A stretch of DNA of 64,000 bases from Deinococcus gobiensis I-0 (lineage in GTDB: Bacteria > Deinococcota > Deinococci > Deinococcales > Deinococcaceae). A model generated the notes under the pieces. It had not been told where the DNA came from. It saw only the letters and a list, made by a program, of their open reading frames with translations, and made no database searches. The position numbers and the translations under genes were made by a program. The stretch's first letter is position 1, and the number at the start of each line of letters is the position of its first letter. The DNA lies in the NCBI RefSeq assembly GCF_000252445.1, contig NC_017790.1, positions 487,001 to 551,000 of the forward strand, in the 5' to 3' direction. Positions 49,767-62,964 of this stretch are shown one piece after another.

Positions 49767-49796
49767 AAAAAAGCGCCCAGGCCAGAGCCGGAGCGC
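49767..49796 (-). terminator. Terminator of the Pit gene
   Basis: On the minus strand, GCGCTCCGGC pairs with GCCTGGGCGC (one mismatch, one GU), followed by TTTTTT (49772-49767). Confidence 0.85.
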
Positions 49797-49816
49797 CGAT
49801 GTCCCCCAGCGGGGGC

Positions 49817-50812
<996 letters not shown>

Positions 50813-50826
50813 CGGCGTTGGCCCCG

Positions 50827-51467
<641 letters not shown>

Positions 51468-51493
51468 GACAATCCTCCTGATTCTCACCCACT

Positions 51494-51524
51494 ATGTCAG
51501 GAGATTGTCAGCCCGTCATGACAG
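51494..51524 (-). promoter_or_regulatory. Pho-box-like direct repeats
   Basis: On the minus strand, CTGACAA and CTGACAT start exactly 11 bases apart (51511 and 51500), with a further CTGTCAT at 51524. This resembles the PhoB box (CTGTCAT-N4-CTGTCA). A GAGAAT -10-like box and the SD of the DUF47 gene follow. Confidence 0.55.
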
Positions 51525-51530
51525 GCAGGG

Positions 51531-51563
51531 AAAAGGGGGGCAGGCCAGTGACGGCCGCCCCCC
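51531..51563 (-). terminator. Terminator of GH13 gene
   Basis: On the minus strand, GGGGGGC (51563-51557) pairs with GCCCCCC (51541-51535), followed by TTTT. Confidence 0.8.
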
Positions 51564-51579
51564 GCTCTCCAAGGCACTC

Positions 51580-54687
<3,108 letters not shown>

Positions 54688-54804
54688 ATGTTGTCCCTAT
54701 TTAGGGGGCCGCGCCCGAGTCCTGTCAAATGCCCGGCTTCCCCGGGGCGCGCCGCTCAAGGGACGGTGATGGCCCGCGCCCCCCACCCCGGCCTACCCTG
54801 GGGC

Positions 54805-55089
54805 ATGAGAGCGATCTGGAACGGGCAGACCCTCGCCAAGTCGAGCAACACGGTCATCGTGGAGGGCAATCACTATTTTCCCCTCGAAGACGTCGAGCAG
54901 CAGTTTCTCAGGCCCAGCGACACCCACACCGTCTGTCCCTGGAAGGGCACGGCAAGCTATTACACCGTCGAAGTGGAGGGCCTGACCAATCCCGACGCCG
55001 CGTGGTACTACCCCGAGCCCAAGGAGGCCGCCGAAAACATCCGGGGCCGCGTGGCTTTCTGGAAGGGCGTGGTGGTCTCGGAAAACTGA
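54805..55089 (+). CDS. DUF427 family protein
   Basis: 94 aa. Family landmarks: IWNGQTLAKSSNTVIVEGNHYFPLEDV, TVCPWKGTASYYTVEVEG and NPDAAWYYPEPKEAA. DUF427 proteins are small single-domain proteins of unknown function. TACCCT (54794-54799) lies 5 bases before ATG 54805. Confidence 0.9.
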   Translation: MRAIWNGQTLAKSSNTVIVEGNHYFPLEDVEQQFLRPSDTHTVCPWKGTASYYTVEVEGLTNPDAAWYYPEPKEAAENIRGRVAFWKGVVVSEN

Positions 55090-55312
55090 GGAAGTGGGGG
55101 CCGGTGGGAGCGCCCTGGGGCGTGGGACGGGAAGCCGTGTCCTCCGCCTGTAGCCGGTTCAGGGCCGGTCATAACCGGTCGCCCTGAAGCCTGAGGGGGA
55201 ACAGGCCCCGGTGCCGGTCGGCCTGAGCCGTGTCAGGACCACTGCCACGCCCTCCGTGCCCTCTGCGCTGCCGCGCTTCAGCCCGGGGCTGCCGCTGCTC
55301 TAGCATGGCCCC

Positions 55313-55624
55313 ATGACCTACGACCCGCGCATGGCCTACGACCCCGAGCGCAAGCTCAGCGACGGCGACGTGGCCGAACTCAAGCCCGAGGGCTGGTGGG
55401 GCGACGGCGGCAAGCTGTTCCGCGTCTTTCCTTTCGAGAATTTTGCCGAGAGCGTCGCCTTCGCCGTGCGGGTGGCCGCGCAGGCCGAGGAACGCGGGCA
55501 CCACCCCGACATCCACATCAAGTACCACTCGGTGAAGGTCAACTTCTTCACCTACGAGGCGGGCGGCGTGACCGAACTGGACCTCGCGGCGGCCCGGGCT
55601 GTGAACGGCCTGCTGGAACCGTGA
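55313..55624 (+). CDS. Pterin-4a-carbinolamine dehydratase-like protein
   Basis: 103 aa. Normal family function is to recycle 4a-hydroxy-tetrahydrobiopterin. The signature ERGHHPDIHIKYHSVKVN is present, but the third catalytic His, usually in a THxxGG motif, is replaced by Tyr (FFTYEAGGVTELD). It may be weakly active or act as a DCoH-like helper. The ATG follows TAGCAT by 6 bases. Overlaps the thioesterase gene by 4 bases. Confidence 0.85.
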   Translation: MTYDPRMAYDPERKLSDGDVAELKPEGWWGDGGKLFRVFPFENFAESVAFAVRVAAQAEERGHHPDIHIKYHSVKVNFFTYEAGGVTELDLAAARAVNGLLEP

Positions 55625-56088
55625 AGCTCGCCATTCCCGATGCGGACGTGCTGTGGGAGGGGTTGCCCGAATTGCGCCGCCACGCCCTGACCCTCACCGT
55701 GGAGGCCGGCGATCTCGACGACCTGCACCACGTCAACAACACGGTGTATCTGGCATGGTGCGAGGAGGTGGCGCGCGAACACGCCCTGCGCGTGGGTCTG
55801 GGCACCCCCGACCTCGTGGCGCTGGGGGCGGTGCCGGTGGCGCGCGAGCACGTCATCCGTTACCACAAGCCCGCGCTGCTGGGCGACCGGGTGCGGGTCC
55901 GCACGGCGCTGACCGTCAGCGCGGGGCTGCGCAGCGTGCGCGCCTACACCCTCGACCGCGTGAACCCCGGCGACCCGGAAGGCGGCGTGCGCCTCGCCGA
56001 GTGCCAGACCGAGTGGGTGTGGGTGGACCCGGCCAGCGGCCGCCCGCGCCGCACGCCCGCCGAGGTGCTGCGGCGCTTCGGGTTCTAG
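55621..56088 (+). CDS. Acyl-CoA thioesterase (4HBT hotdog fold)
   Basis: 155 aa. The hot-dog motif DLDDLHHVNNTVYLAWCEE carries the catalytic Asp and helix start typical of 4-hydroxybenzoyl-CoA/YbgC-type thioesterases. GTG 55621 overlaps the previous stop, so it is translationally coupled. The substrate is unknown. Confidence 0.88.
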   Translation: MKLAIPDADVLWEGLPELRRHALTLTVEAGDLDDLHHVNNTVYLAWCEEVAREHALRVGLGTPDLVALGAVPVAREHVIRYHKPALLGDRVRVRTALTVSAGLRSVRAYTLDRVNPGDPEGGVRLAECQTEWVWVDPASGRPRRTPAEVLRRFGF

Positions 56089-56158
56089 GCGCCGGCCCCC
56101 CGGGGGCCAGTAGGCCCGCCCCCACTGCCCCCGGCCGCCTGCCCCTACACTGCCCCCC

Positions 56159-56482
56159 ATGACCCAGTCCACCCCGCCCGCCGGCAAGACCATCGCCCCC
56201 GACGACCGCGCCCGACTCGACCAGGTGTTCATGCAGGTCGTTCTCGACGTGCAGGCGCAGGTGCAGCAGACCCGCCCCGCGCAGGCCGGCAACCTCGCGG
56301 CCATGTTCCACAAGGAGACGGTCACCGAGGCGCTCCAGGGCTGCGCCATGCTGATCGCCGGCTGGAACCAGAACGTCGTGGACGAGGCGGGCGTATCGCG
56401 CGCCGCCAAGGCCCTGCGCGCCCTGGACCTGGGCGAGCTCGCGGGCCGGGTCGAGAAGCTCCGGCAGATCGACGAGGCCTGA
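56159..56482 (+). CDS. Hypothetical helical protein
   Basis: 107 aa, predicted helical (RLDQVFMQVVLDVQAQVQQTRPAQ...), with no signal peptide or known motif. TACACT (56146-56151) lies 7 bases before the ATG, supporting expression. I do not recognise the family. Confidence 0.7.
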   Translation: MTQSTPPAGKTIAPDDRARLDQVFMQVVLDVQAQVQQTRPAQAGNLAAMFHKETVTEALQGCAMLIAGWNQNVVDEAGVSRAAKALRALDLGELAGRVEKLRQIDEA

Positions 56483-56487
56483 AACCA

Positions 56488-56528
56488 CAGGAGCAGGGGG
56501 CAGGGAGGCTGCGCTCCCCCTGCTCCTG
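56488..56528. terminator. Bidirectional terminator-like hairpin
   Basis: Perfect 13-bp stem (56488-56500 with 56516-56528), between convergent genes. No T tract. Confidence 0.7.
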
Positions 56529-56529
56529 C

Positions 56530-56922
56530 CTACTGGCCCTCGGCCTGCATGGCGCGCACGGCGTCGCGGTCGGCCTGGGCGACCTCCTCGGCCCTGCCCA
56601 GCGCGCCCCATTCGTCGATGCCGCCGGGCAGCACCGGGGCCAGCCCGCGCAGGTAGGCCGCCTGGGCGATGAGGTACGCCGAGAGCGGCGTGGTCAGGAA
56701 CTGGAACAGCAGCACGGCGATGAGCCGCGTGAAGGCCGCCGGGTCCTGAAACGAGAAGGCCACCCCCAGGAAGATGCCGGCCGAGCCGAGCGTCACCAGC
56801 TTGGAACTCGCGTGCAGCCGCGAGTACAGGTCCGGGAAGCGCACTACCCCGATGGCCGCCGTGAGCACGAAAAAGGCCCCCAGCAGGATGGGAATGTCGC
56901 GGGCGGGCGAGAAGTCGTTCAT
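56530..56922 (-). CDS. mnhG: Mrp antiporter subunit G
   Basis: 130 aa. Three membrane segments including LLGAFFVLTAAIGVVRFPDLYSRLHASSK, the MnhG signature, then LLFQFLTTPLSAYLIAQAAY. Last gene of the operon. A hydrophilic 40-residue C-terminal tail is longer than in most relatives. Start overlaps the mnhF stop (ATGA). Confidence 0.93.
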   Translation of the reverse strand: MNDFSPARDIPILLGAFFVLTAAIGVVRFPDLYSRLHASSKLVTLGSAGIFLGVAFSFQDPAAFTRLIAVLLFQFLTTPLSAYLIAQAAYLRGLAPVLPGGIDEWGALGRAEEVAQADRDAVRAMQAEGQ

Positions 56923-57179
56923 TTCATCACCCGGCCCACGAGCAGGTAGCGCGTGAGGGCCACGGTGCTCAGGAAGCCCAGCAGGCTCAGGACCAGGGCG
57001 GCGTCGAGCACCACGATCAGGCGGGTGCGCACGGCGATCAGCGCGAACAGGATCACCAGATTCACGCTCAGGAAGTCGAAGGCCATGATGCGGTCGCCCC
57101 AGCTGGGGCCGCGCAGCACGCGGTAGGTCACGAGCAGGACGGACAGGGCCACGATGCCCAGCGCCAGATTGACGATCAC
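56919..57179 (-). CDS. mnhF: Mrp antiporter subunit F
   Basis: 86 aa, three membrane segments, with RGPSWGDRIMAFDFLSVN, the conserved MnhF loop. GTG 57179 overlaps the mnhE stop, consistent with tight translational coupling in the operon. Confidence 0.93.
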   Translation of the reverse strand: MIVNLALGIVALSVLLVTYRVLRGPSWGDRIMAFDFLSVNLVILFALIAVRTRLIVVLDAALVLSLLGFLSTVALTRYLLVGRVMK

Positions 57180-57688
57180 GGAGTCACCTCTTTGGGACCG
57201 GCCGCAGGCCCGGTGGGGGCCGGCAGGAAGTTCAGGAGCTGCGCCTCGACCCGCCAGATGCTCTCGCGGGCCTCGCGCGGATTGCGCGTGCCCACGATGT
57301 GCAGGTACAGCTCGTCGCGGGCCGGACTGAAGCCCAGCACCACGCTGCCGGGCATCAGGGTGATGACGGCCGTCAGCAGTGTCTGGGCCGAGTCGCTGCG
57401 CAGTCGCACGGGTACCGCGACCACCATCGGATTCAGGGGCGGGTGCGACTGGAGGGCGAACAGGGCCACCTGCACGTTGGCGACCGTCAGCTCGCGCAGG
57501 AAAAACCCCAGGAAACGCAGCAGGCCCAGGCTGCGCGACACGTAGCTGCGGGTGCCCAGGGCGTCGGGGAACACGAGCTGGAGCGCGAAGCCCAGCAGGA
57601 AGCCGATCGCCAGCTCGCGGGTGCTGACCTCGCCCGAGAACAGCGCCCAGACGACGGCGAGCATGATGTTCAGTGCCAGACCTCTCAT
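57176..57688 (-). CDS. mnhE: Mrp antiporter subunit E
   Basis: 170 aa. N-terminal membrane segments, then a cytoplasmic domain with LLTAVITLMPGSVVLGFS, the MnhE core, and an amphipathic C-terminal half. It starts 10 bases after mnhD ends. The subunit is needed for complex assembly in known Mrp systems. Confidence 0.93.
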   Translation of the reverse strand: MRGLALNIMLAVVWALFSGEVSTRELAIGFLLGFALQLVFPDALGTRSYVSRSLGLLRFLGFFLRELTVANVQVALFALQSHPPLNPMVVAVPVRLRSDSAQTLLTAVITLMPGSVVLGFSPARDELYLHIVGTRNPREARESIWRVEAQLLNFLPAPTGPAAGPKEVTP

Positions 57689-57698
57689 GTCGGCCTCC

Positions 57699-59291
57699 TC
57701 ACGGCGACTCTCCGGGTTCCTGTTTCTTCTGGATTTCGCTGCCGGTAGGTGCGGCCGGAATCACGACCGGATCGTCGCCCAGCACGCCCCGGATGTACCG
57801 GGCGTTGTCGCGCAGCTCACGGGCCGTCGCCTCGGCGTGCGAGAACAGCGGTCCGGCGAACAGGGCCAGCCCGGCCACGAGCGCCGACGCGGCGTAGGCG
57901 GGCAGGCGCTGGGGCCAGGGGGCCGGGGCCGGGCGGGGCCGGGCGGGGGGGGCGTCCGGCGCGGGCGCCGCGCTCTTGCCCCAGAAGAAGCCGCGCCAGA
58001 CCCCGAGCATGGCGAACAGCGTCACGAGGCTGCTGGCGAGCGCGGAAACCACCGCGAGGATCGCCAGCCCCGAGCCCTGGAGCAGCCCCGCGCGGATCAG
58101 GGCGTATTTGGCGACGAAGCCGCCCGTGGGGGGCAGCCCGGCGGCCGTCAGCGCGCACAGCAGGAAACAGGCGGCCAGCAGCGGGCGTTTTTCGATGAAG
58201 CCGCGCCGCTCGGGGCGCACGAGGCGCGAGCCGCTCTCGCGTTCGGCCACCGCCGCGATCAGGAACAGGGCCAGCGTGACGAGCATGCTCACGGCGAGGT
58301 AGGCGAGGCTGGCGCGCAGCGCGTCGGGCGTGCCCAGTCCCAGCCCGAAGGCGAGGTAGCCCACGCTGCTCATGACCGTGAAACTCAGGATGCGCCGCCA
58401 CTCGCGCTGGCTGACCGCCCCCAGCGCCCCGAAGAACATGGTCAGGGCGCCCAGCCCCAGCAGCAGCCCCTGGGGCAGCGCCGGGTCCTGCTGAAAGACG
58501 GTCGTGAAGATGCGGATCAGGGCGTAGACCCCCACCTTGGTGAGCACGGCGGCGAACAGTGCCCCGGTCGCGGGCGGCAGCGCCGGGTAGGTGCCCGGCA
58601 GCCAGAAGCCCAGCGGAAACAGCGCGCCCTTGGCCGCGAACACCAGCAGCAGCAGCACGCCGACCGCCGTCACGGTGCCCTGCGCGCCCAGCTCGGCCGA
58701 ACGCTGCGCGAGGTGGGCGTAGTTCAGGGTGCCCAGCACGCCGTAGGCCAGCCCGCAGGCGATGACCAGCAGCGCCGAGGCGGTCAGGTTCATCACGATG
58801 TAACGCAGGCCCTCGCGCAGCTGCTCGCGGGTAGAGCCCAGCACCGCCAGCGCGTAGCTGGCCACCAGCATGATCTCGAAGGCCACGAACAGGTTGAACA
58901 GGTCGCCGGTCAGGAACGAGAGCTGCACGCCGGTCAGCAGGAACAGGGTCAGGGCGAAGCTGTGGTGGCGCTCGCGCACGCGGTCCTCGTGGACGGTCAT
59001 CATCCACAGCGCGAACACGCCGCACAGGGCCGACAGGGCGCTCATGTACGAGGACAGGCGGTCGGCGGTCATCACGATGCCGAAGGGCGCGCGCCAGCCG
59101 CCCAGCTCGCTCACCAGCACCTCGCCCCCGGCCGTGCCGCGCACGAGCAGCAGCGCGAAGACCAGGGTCAGCAGGCCGCCGAGCAGCGCCAGGGCGGTCC
59201 GGGGGCCCCGGCGCAGTGGCAGCAGGGTCAGCAGGCCCAGGCCCAGGGGGGTCAGGATGGGGGCCAGCGGCAGGGCACTTTGCAGGATCAT
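57699..59291 (-). CDS. mnhD: Mrp antiporter subunit D
   Basis: 530 aa, about 14 membrane helices, a homologue of NuoN/M-type proton-pumping subunits. Conserved Lys and Glu positions lie in helices such as LFVAFEIMLVASYAL and FAAKGALFPLGFWLPGTYPALP. It likely forms one ion path of the Na+/H+ exchange. ATG 59291 overlaps the mnhC stop (ATGA). Confidence 0.96.
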   Translation of the reverse strand: MILQSALPLAPILTPLGLGLLTLLPLRRGPRTALALLGGLLTLVFALLLVRGTAGGEVLVSELGGWRAPFGIVMTADRLSSYMSALSALCGVFALWMMTVHEDRVRERHHSFALTLFLLTGVQLSFLTGDLFNLFVAFEIMLVASYALAVLGSTREQLREGLRYIVMNLTASALLVIACGLAYGVLGTLNYAHLAQRSAELGAQGTVTAVGVLLLLVFAAKGALFPLGFWLPGTYPALPPATGALFAAVLTKVGVYALIRIFTTVFQQDPALPQGLLLGLGALTMFFGALGAVSQREWRRILSFTVMSSVGYLAFGLGLGTPDALRASLAYLAVSMLVTLALFLIAAVAERESGSRLVRPERRGFIEKRPLLAACFLLCALTAAGLPPTGGFVAKYALIRAGLLQGSGLAILAVVSALASSLVTLFAMLGVWRGFFWGKSAAPAPDAPPARPRPAPAPWPQRLPAYAASALVAGLALFAGPLFSHAEATARELRDNARYIRGVLGDDPVVIPAAPTGSEIQKKQEPGESP

Positions 59292-59797
59292 GGCTGCCTC
59301 CGGGCAGGGTCGTCGGCCGTGGGCTCGGGAATGGGGTCCAGGTCGCCGGGCAGGTGCGGCGGCGCGTGGTGCTCCGGGCGGTGGGCCGGGTCGCCTTCCC
59401 AGTCGGGCAGGTCGGGGCTCTGGTGCTCGGGGTCGGCCTGCACCTCGTCGCCGGCGTCGGTCTCACGCGCGAGGCTGTCCCCGAAGGCCTCCACGTCGTC
59501 GTGCCCGGCCACCTGGTAGGCCCGCAGCGCCACCGTGAGCAGCAGCGCGGTCGTGGCGAAGCCGATGACGATGGCGGTCAGGATCAGCGCCTGGGGCAGC
59601 GGGTCCACGTAGGGGCCCGGCAGGGTCAGCAGCGGGGGCGATTTCTGGTCCAGGCCCGCGACCGTCAGGATGGCGAGGTTCACGCCGTAGCCGATGAAGG
59701 CCAGCCCCAGCACCACCCGCACGACCGTGCGCGAGAGCAGCAAAAACACGCCCGCCGAGATCAGGACGCCGATGAGGAGGGCGAACAGCGAGGCCAT
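59288..59797 (-). CDS. mnhC: Mrp antiporter subunit C
   Basis: 169 aa. A NuoK-like core of three helices (GLAFIGYGVNLAILTVAGL and ALILTAIVIGFATTALLLTVALRAYQ) is followed by a soluble acidic His/Pro-rich tail of about 55 residues (DPEHQSPDLPDWEG...). That tail is unusual, as relatives are about 113 aa. Overlaps mnhB by one base (position 59797). Confidence 0.93.
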   Translation of the reverse strand: MASLFALLIGVLISAGVFLLLSRTVVRVVLGLAFIGYGVNLAILTVAGLDQKSPPLLTLPGPYVDPLPQALILTAIVIGFATTALLLTVALRAYQVAGHDDVEAFGDSLARETDAGDEVQADPEHQSPDLPDWEGDPAHRPEHHAPPHLPGDLDPIPEPTADDPARRQP

Positions 59798-60294
59798 TAT
59801 TCGTCCTCCTGCACGCGGCCGGTGGGGCGGATCTCGGCGAGGTTCTCCGCGATGCTCAGGCCGCTGCCCACGACGGTCAGGTACACCCCGATGTCGAAGA
59901 TCAGGGCGGTGGCCCACTCGAACTCGCCGGTCAGCGGCGTCGTGACGTAGCCGTAGGCGGTCTTGAGAAAGGGCTGGCCCAGCAGGTAGGGCACCAGTCC
60001 GGTCAGGACCGAAAGGGCCACCCCGAAAGGAATCAGGGTGAGGGGCGGCGCGCGCAGGGCGCTGCGTCCGGTGGCGACGCGGTGCAGCAGCAGGGCCGCG
60101 ACCGTCATCAGCCCGGCGATGAAGCCGCCCCCCGGCGCGTTGTGCCCGCGCCACAGCAGCAGCAGCGCGAAGAGCATCACCAGTGCGAAGGCCGCGCGGC
60201 TCACGGTGCGCAGGATGGGGTCGCCGCTCAGGGGCGGCGGGGCGGGGGTGGCGTGCCCGGCGGTAGGCGCGGGCTTCTTGCGTTTGGGACTCAT
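59797..60294 (-). CDS. mnhB: Mrp antiporter subunit B
   Basis: 165 aa with four membrane segments: RTVSRAAFALVMLFALLLLWRGHNAPGGGFIAGL matches the MnhB signature. The short basic N-terminus (MSPKRKKPAP) is extra. Its ATG overlaps the mnhA stop (ATGA). Confidence 0.94.
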   Translation of the reverse strand: MSPKRKKPAPTAGHATPAPPPLSGDPILRTVSRAAFALVMLFALLLLWRGHNAPGGGFIAGLMTVAALLLHRVATGRSALRAPPLTLIPFGVALSVLTGLVPYLLGQPFLKTAYGYVTTPLTGEFEWATALIFDIGVYLTVVGSGLSIAENLAEIRPTGRVQEDE

Positions 60295-62657
60295 TTCTGC
60301 CTCCGGCTCTGGTGGCGGGAGGGCACGGGCCTGAGGTCGGGGGCCTCGTCCGGCGCGGTGCGGGTCTTGCCCACCCGGCCCAGCGTGACGAGGCTGGAGA
60401 TCGCCAGCGCGACCATCGCCACGACCAGCCCCTCGCCCATGGTGTCGAAGCCCCGGAAGTCCACCAGGATGACGTTCACGGCGTTCTTGCCTCCGCCGCC
60501 CGAGTAGCTGTTCACGAGGTAGTAGGGCGAGATGGGCGGCGCCAGAAAACGCAGGCTGCTCAGGACCAGCAGGGTGGTGCCCAGGCCCGCCGCCCCCGCC
60601 AGCACGGCGTCGAGCACGAGGCGGCCCCGCGTGCGCGGCAGGTCGCGGACCCCCGGCAGGTAGCGGAAGGCCAGCAGGAACAGGATGACCGTGACCGCCT
60701 CGATGAGCAGCTGCGTCAGCGCGAGGTCGGGCGCGCGCAGGGCCAGGAAGGCCGCCGCGCTGCCGAAGCCGGTCAGGCCGGTCACGATGACGGCGGTCAG
60801 GCGGTTGCGCGAGAGCAGCACGCCCACCGCCCCCGCCACGAGCAGCACGCCGATGGGCACGAGTTCCAGCGGCACGCGCCCGATGGGCTGGAACACCTGG
60901 GGCGAGCGCCACACCGCGTAGCCGCCCATGATCCCGGCGCTGAGCAGCATGATGCGCAGCTGGTCGGGCAGCCCCAGCCCCTGCGTGCGCCTGACGACGG
61001 CGCTCGCGAGGCGGCCCAGCCCCTGCGTGAGGGTGTAGTAGACCGTGTTGGCGTTCCACAGCGGCGTGAGGCGGCCCTGCAACGTGGCGAAGGCCGGGGC
61101 CTGCCACACGACCGCCGCCCCCAGCGCCCAGGTGAGCAGCGTGGCGAGCAGCGCCGGGGTCACGCCGTGCCACAGGGAGAGGTGGCCGCCGTACTCCCCG
61201 AACTCCAGCGCGCCCTGCGCCGTGCGGGTCAGCCACTCGGCGCTGCCGGGCCACAGGCCGAACAGCAGGGCGGCCCCGGCCAGCAGCGCGGGCGGCAGCA
61301 GCAGCCCCGGCCCCGCCTCGTGGATGTGGTCCTTGACCCTGTGCTGGCGCAGGTCCTCGGCGGCCTCGGGCAGCGGGGTGCGCCGCGCGAAGAAGATGCC
61401 CAGCAGCCGCGCGCAGTACGCGAAGGTCAGGACGCTGCCGGCCACCGCCACGGCGAGGTAGGGCCAGCCGCGGTGCAGCATCCCCTCGTAGAACAGCTCC
61501 TTGGAGATGAACCCGCCCAGCGGCGGCAGCCCGGCCATGCTCAGGGTGGCGACCAGGGCGACCACGAAGGTCAGGGGCAGCTTGGCCCGCAGTCGCTCGA
61601 GAAACGGGATCTCGCGGGTGCCGGTCTCGTGGTCGATGATGCCCACCACGAAAAACAGCGCCGCCTTGAAGGCCGCGTGGTTGAGCAGGTGCGCGGTGGC
61701 GGCGAAGCGGCCCTCGGCGTCGGCCAGGCCGTACAGGCTGACCAGCAGCCCGAGCTGCGAGACCGTCGAGTAGGCCAGCAGCGCCTTGAGGTCGGTCTGG
61801 CGCAGCGCCAGCCACGAGCCCCAGGCCAGCGTGGTGAGGCCCAGCGGGACCAGCAGCCCGCTCCACAGCGCCGCCCCCCCGAAGATCAGCCCGAATTTGG
61901 CGACCAGCAGCACGCCCGCCTTGACCATCGTGGCCGAGTGCAGGAAGGCCGAGACCGGCGTGGGGGCTTCCATCGCGGTGGGCAGCCACAGGTGGAAGGG
62001 CAGCTGCGCGCTCTTGGTCGCCGCTGCCAGGACCGTGAGCAGCAGCGCCGGGACGAACAGGGGCGAGGCGCGCACCGCCGCGAGGTCCAGGCCCGAGAGG
62101 CTGGCCGTGCCGCCCGCGATGACCAGCATGGCGACCGCCGTGAGCAGCGCGAGGCCCCCCAGGGCGCTGACCAGAAAGGCCTTGACGGCCCCGTCGCGCG
62201 CCGCGCCGCGCGTGTGCCACAGCCCGATCAGAAGGAAACTGGTGACGCTCGTCATCTCCCAGAAGCCAAACAGGGCGATGAGGTTGTCGCTCAGGACCAG
62301 CCCCAGCATCGAACCGCCGAAGAGGAGCAGGTACGGAAAGAAGCGCCCGAACTTCTCGGTGGCCGACAGGTACGCCACCGAGTACAGCGAGGCGAGCAGG
62401 CCGATCACCCCGATCAGGACGGCGAAGAGCAGCGAGAAACCGTCGCCCCGGAAGGCGAGGCTCAGGTCGAGTTCCGCGACCCAGCGGGTCGTCTCGGTGA
62501 CGGGCGCCGCGCCGGGCATACCCGCCAGGGGCAGCGCGAGGGCGAGCGCCGGCAAAAAGGCCGCCGCAGCGAGATACCCGGTGCGGCGGCCCAGTTTCTG
62601 GCCGGCCCAGGCGCAGACCAGGGCCATGACGAACGGAAAGAAGACGGCGAGCGTCAC
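60291..62657 (-). CDS. mnhA: Mrp antiporter subunit A
   Basis: About 788 aa. The first two thirds are a NuoL-like ion-pumping domain with the conserved WEMTSVTSFLLIGLW, SAQLPFHLWLPTAMEAPTPVSAFLHSATMVKAG and GGFISKELFYEG segments. The last third resembles MbhD/MbhE (LRAPDLALTQLLIEAVTVILFL; NVILVDFRGFDTMGEG). In the shown frame the best start is GTG 62657, overlapped by the stop of a 13-codon ORF with a good SD; an upstream GTG at 62744 is also open. A one-base change in the C6 run at about 62675 would fuse that ORF to this one. First gene of the seven-gene operon. Confidence 0.95.
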   Translation of the reverse strand: MTLAVFFPFVMALVCAWAGQKLGRRTGYLAAAAFLPALALALPLAGMPGAAPVTETTRWVAELDLSLAFRGDGFSLLFAVLIGVIGLLASLYSVAYLSATEKFGRFFPYLLLFGGSMLGLVLSDNLIALFGFWEMTSVTSFLLIGLWHTRGAARDGAVKAFLVSALGGLALLTAVAMLVIAGGTASLSGLDLAAVRASPLFVPALLLTVLAAATKSAQLPFHLWLPTAMEAPTPVSAFLHSATMVKAGVLLVAKFGLIFGGAALWSGLLVPLGLTTLAWGSWLALRQTDLKALLAYSTVSQLGLLVSLYGLADAEGRFAATAHLLNHAAFKAALFFVVGIIDHETGTREIPFLERLRAKLPLTFVVALVATLSMAGLPPLGGFISKELFYEGMLHRGWPYLAVAVAGSVLTFAYCARLLGIFFARRTPLPEAAEDLRQHRVKDHIHEAGPGLLLPPALLAGAALLFGLWPGSAEWLTRTAQGALEFGEYGGHLSLWHGVTPALLATLLTWALGAAVVWQAPAFATLQGRLTPLWNANTVYYTLTQGLGRLASAVVRRTQGLGLPDQLRIMLLSAGIMGGYAVWRSPQVFQPIGRVPLELVPIGVLLVAGAVGVLLSRNRLTAVIVTGLTGFGSAAAFLALRAPDLALTQLLIEAVTVILFLLAFRYLPGVRDLPRTRGRLVLDAVLAGAAGLGTTLLVLSSLRFLAPPISPYYLVNSYSGGGGKNAVNVILVDFRGFDTMGEGLVVAMVALAISSLVTLGRVGKTRTAPDEAPDLRPVPSRHQSRRQK

Positions 62658-62695
62658 GGGCCGCCACGCGCGGGGGGACAGAGCGTCAGGTTCAT
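62654..62695 (-). CDS. Mini-ORF overlapping the mnhA start
   Basis: ATG 62695 has GGAGG 6 bases upstream and encodes MNLTLCPPARGGP; the TGA overlaps the GTG of mnhA (GTGA). Either a coupling leader or the true mnhA start disturbed by a homopolymer length change in the C6 run. Confidence 0.5.
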   Translation of the reverse strand: MNLTLCPPARGGP

Positions 62696-62964
62696 GTGGC
62701 CTCCGGAAGGTCGGGACCGGCCCGCGTGGGCCGGGAACGGGCACGCCGGACCGGCGGGGGTCCGGGGGCCTGGGCGGGGAGAGGGGACAGGAATGTGCCG
62801 GACAGCGGAAAACCCGTGTCTGACTGCCTTTTCAGTGTACCGAAAGGGGCCGGAAGTTCAGGAAAAACTCAAGGTGACGTGAAGAAAGGGGCGCGCCGGT
62901 TCAGAGCACACAGGGCAGGCCCCCACCCGGACGGCGGTGGGGGCAGCGGGCGCGCGCGGAGGGA
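62658..62964. other. Intergenic region between mnhA and next gene
   Basis: A 307-base gap. Its left part holds the mini-ORF and leader of mnhA. A likely mnh promoter is CTGAAC-16-TACACT on the minus strand (62861-62834), leaving about 130 bases of untranslated leader. No other gene or clear terminator is visible; the right part is GC-rich spacer. Confidence 0.55.
62834..62861 (-). promoter_or_regulatory. Probable mnh operon promoter
   Basis: -35 CTGAAC (62861-62856), 16-base spacer, -10 TACACT (62839-62834), minus strand. Unlike most genes here it is far from the start, giving a long 5' leader. Confidence 0.5.

Noticed and set aside
62696..62830. Riboswitch in the mnh leader
   Set aside because: The leader is long enough, but I could not recognise a known ion riboswitch fold or a terminator within it.
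60312..62882. Long rightward ORF across mnhA
   Set aside because: Gln/Gly/Arg/Ala-rich shadow; mnhA on the other strand is clear.
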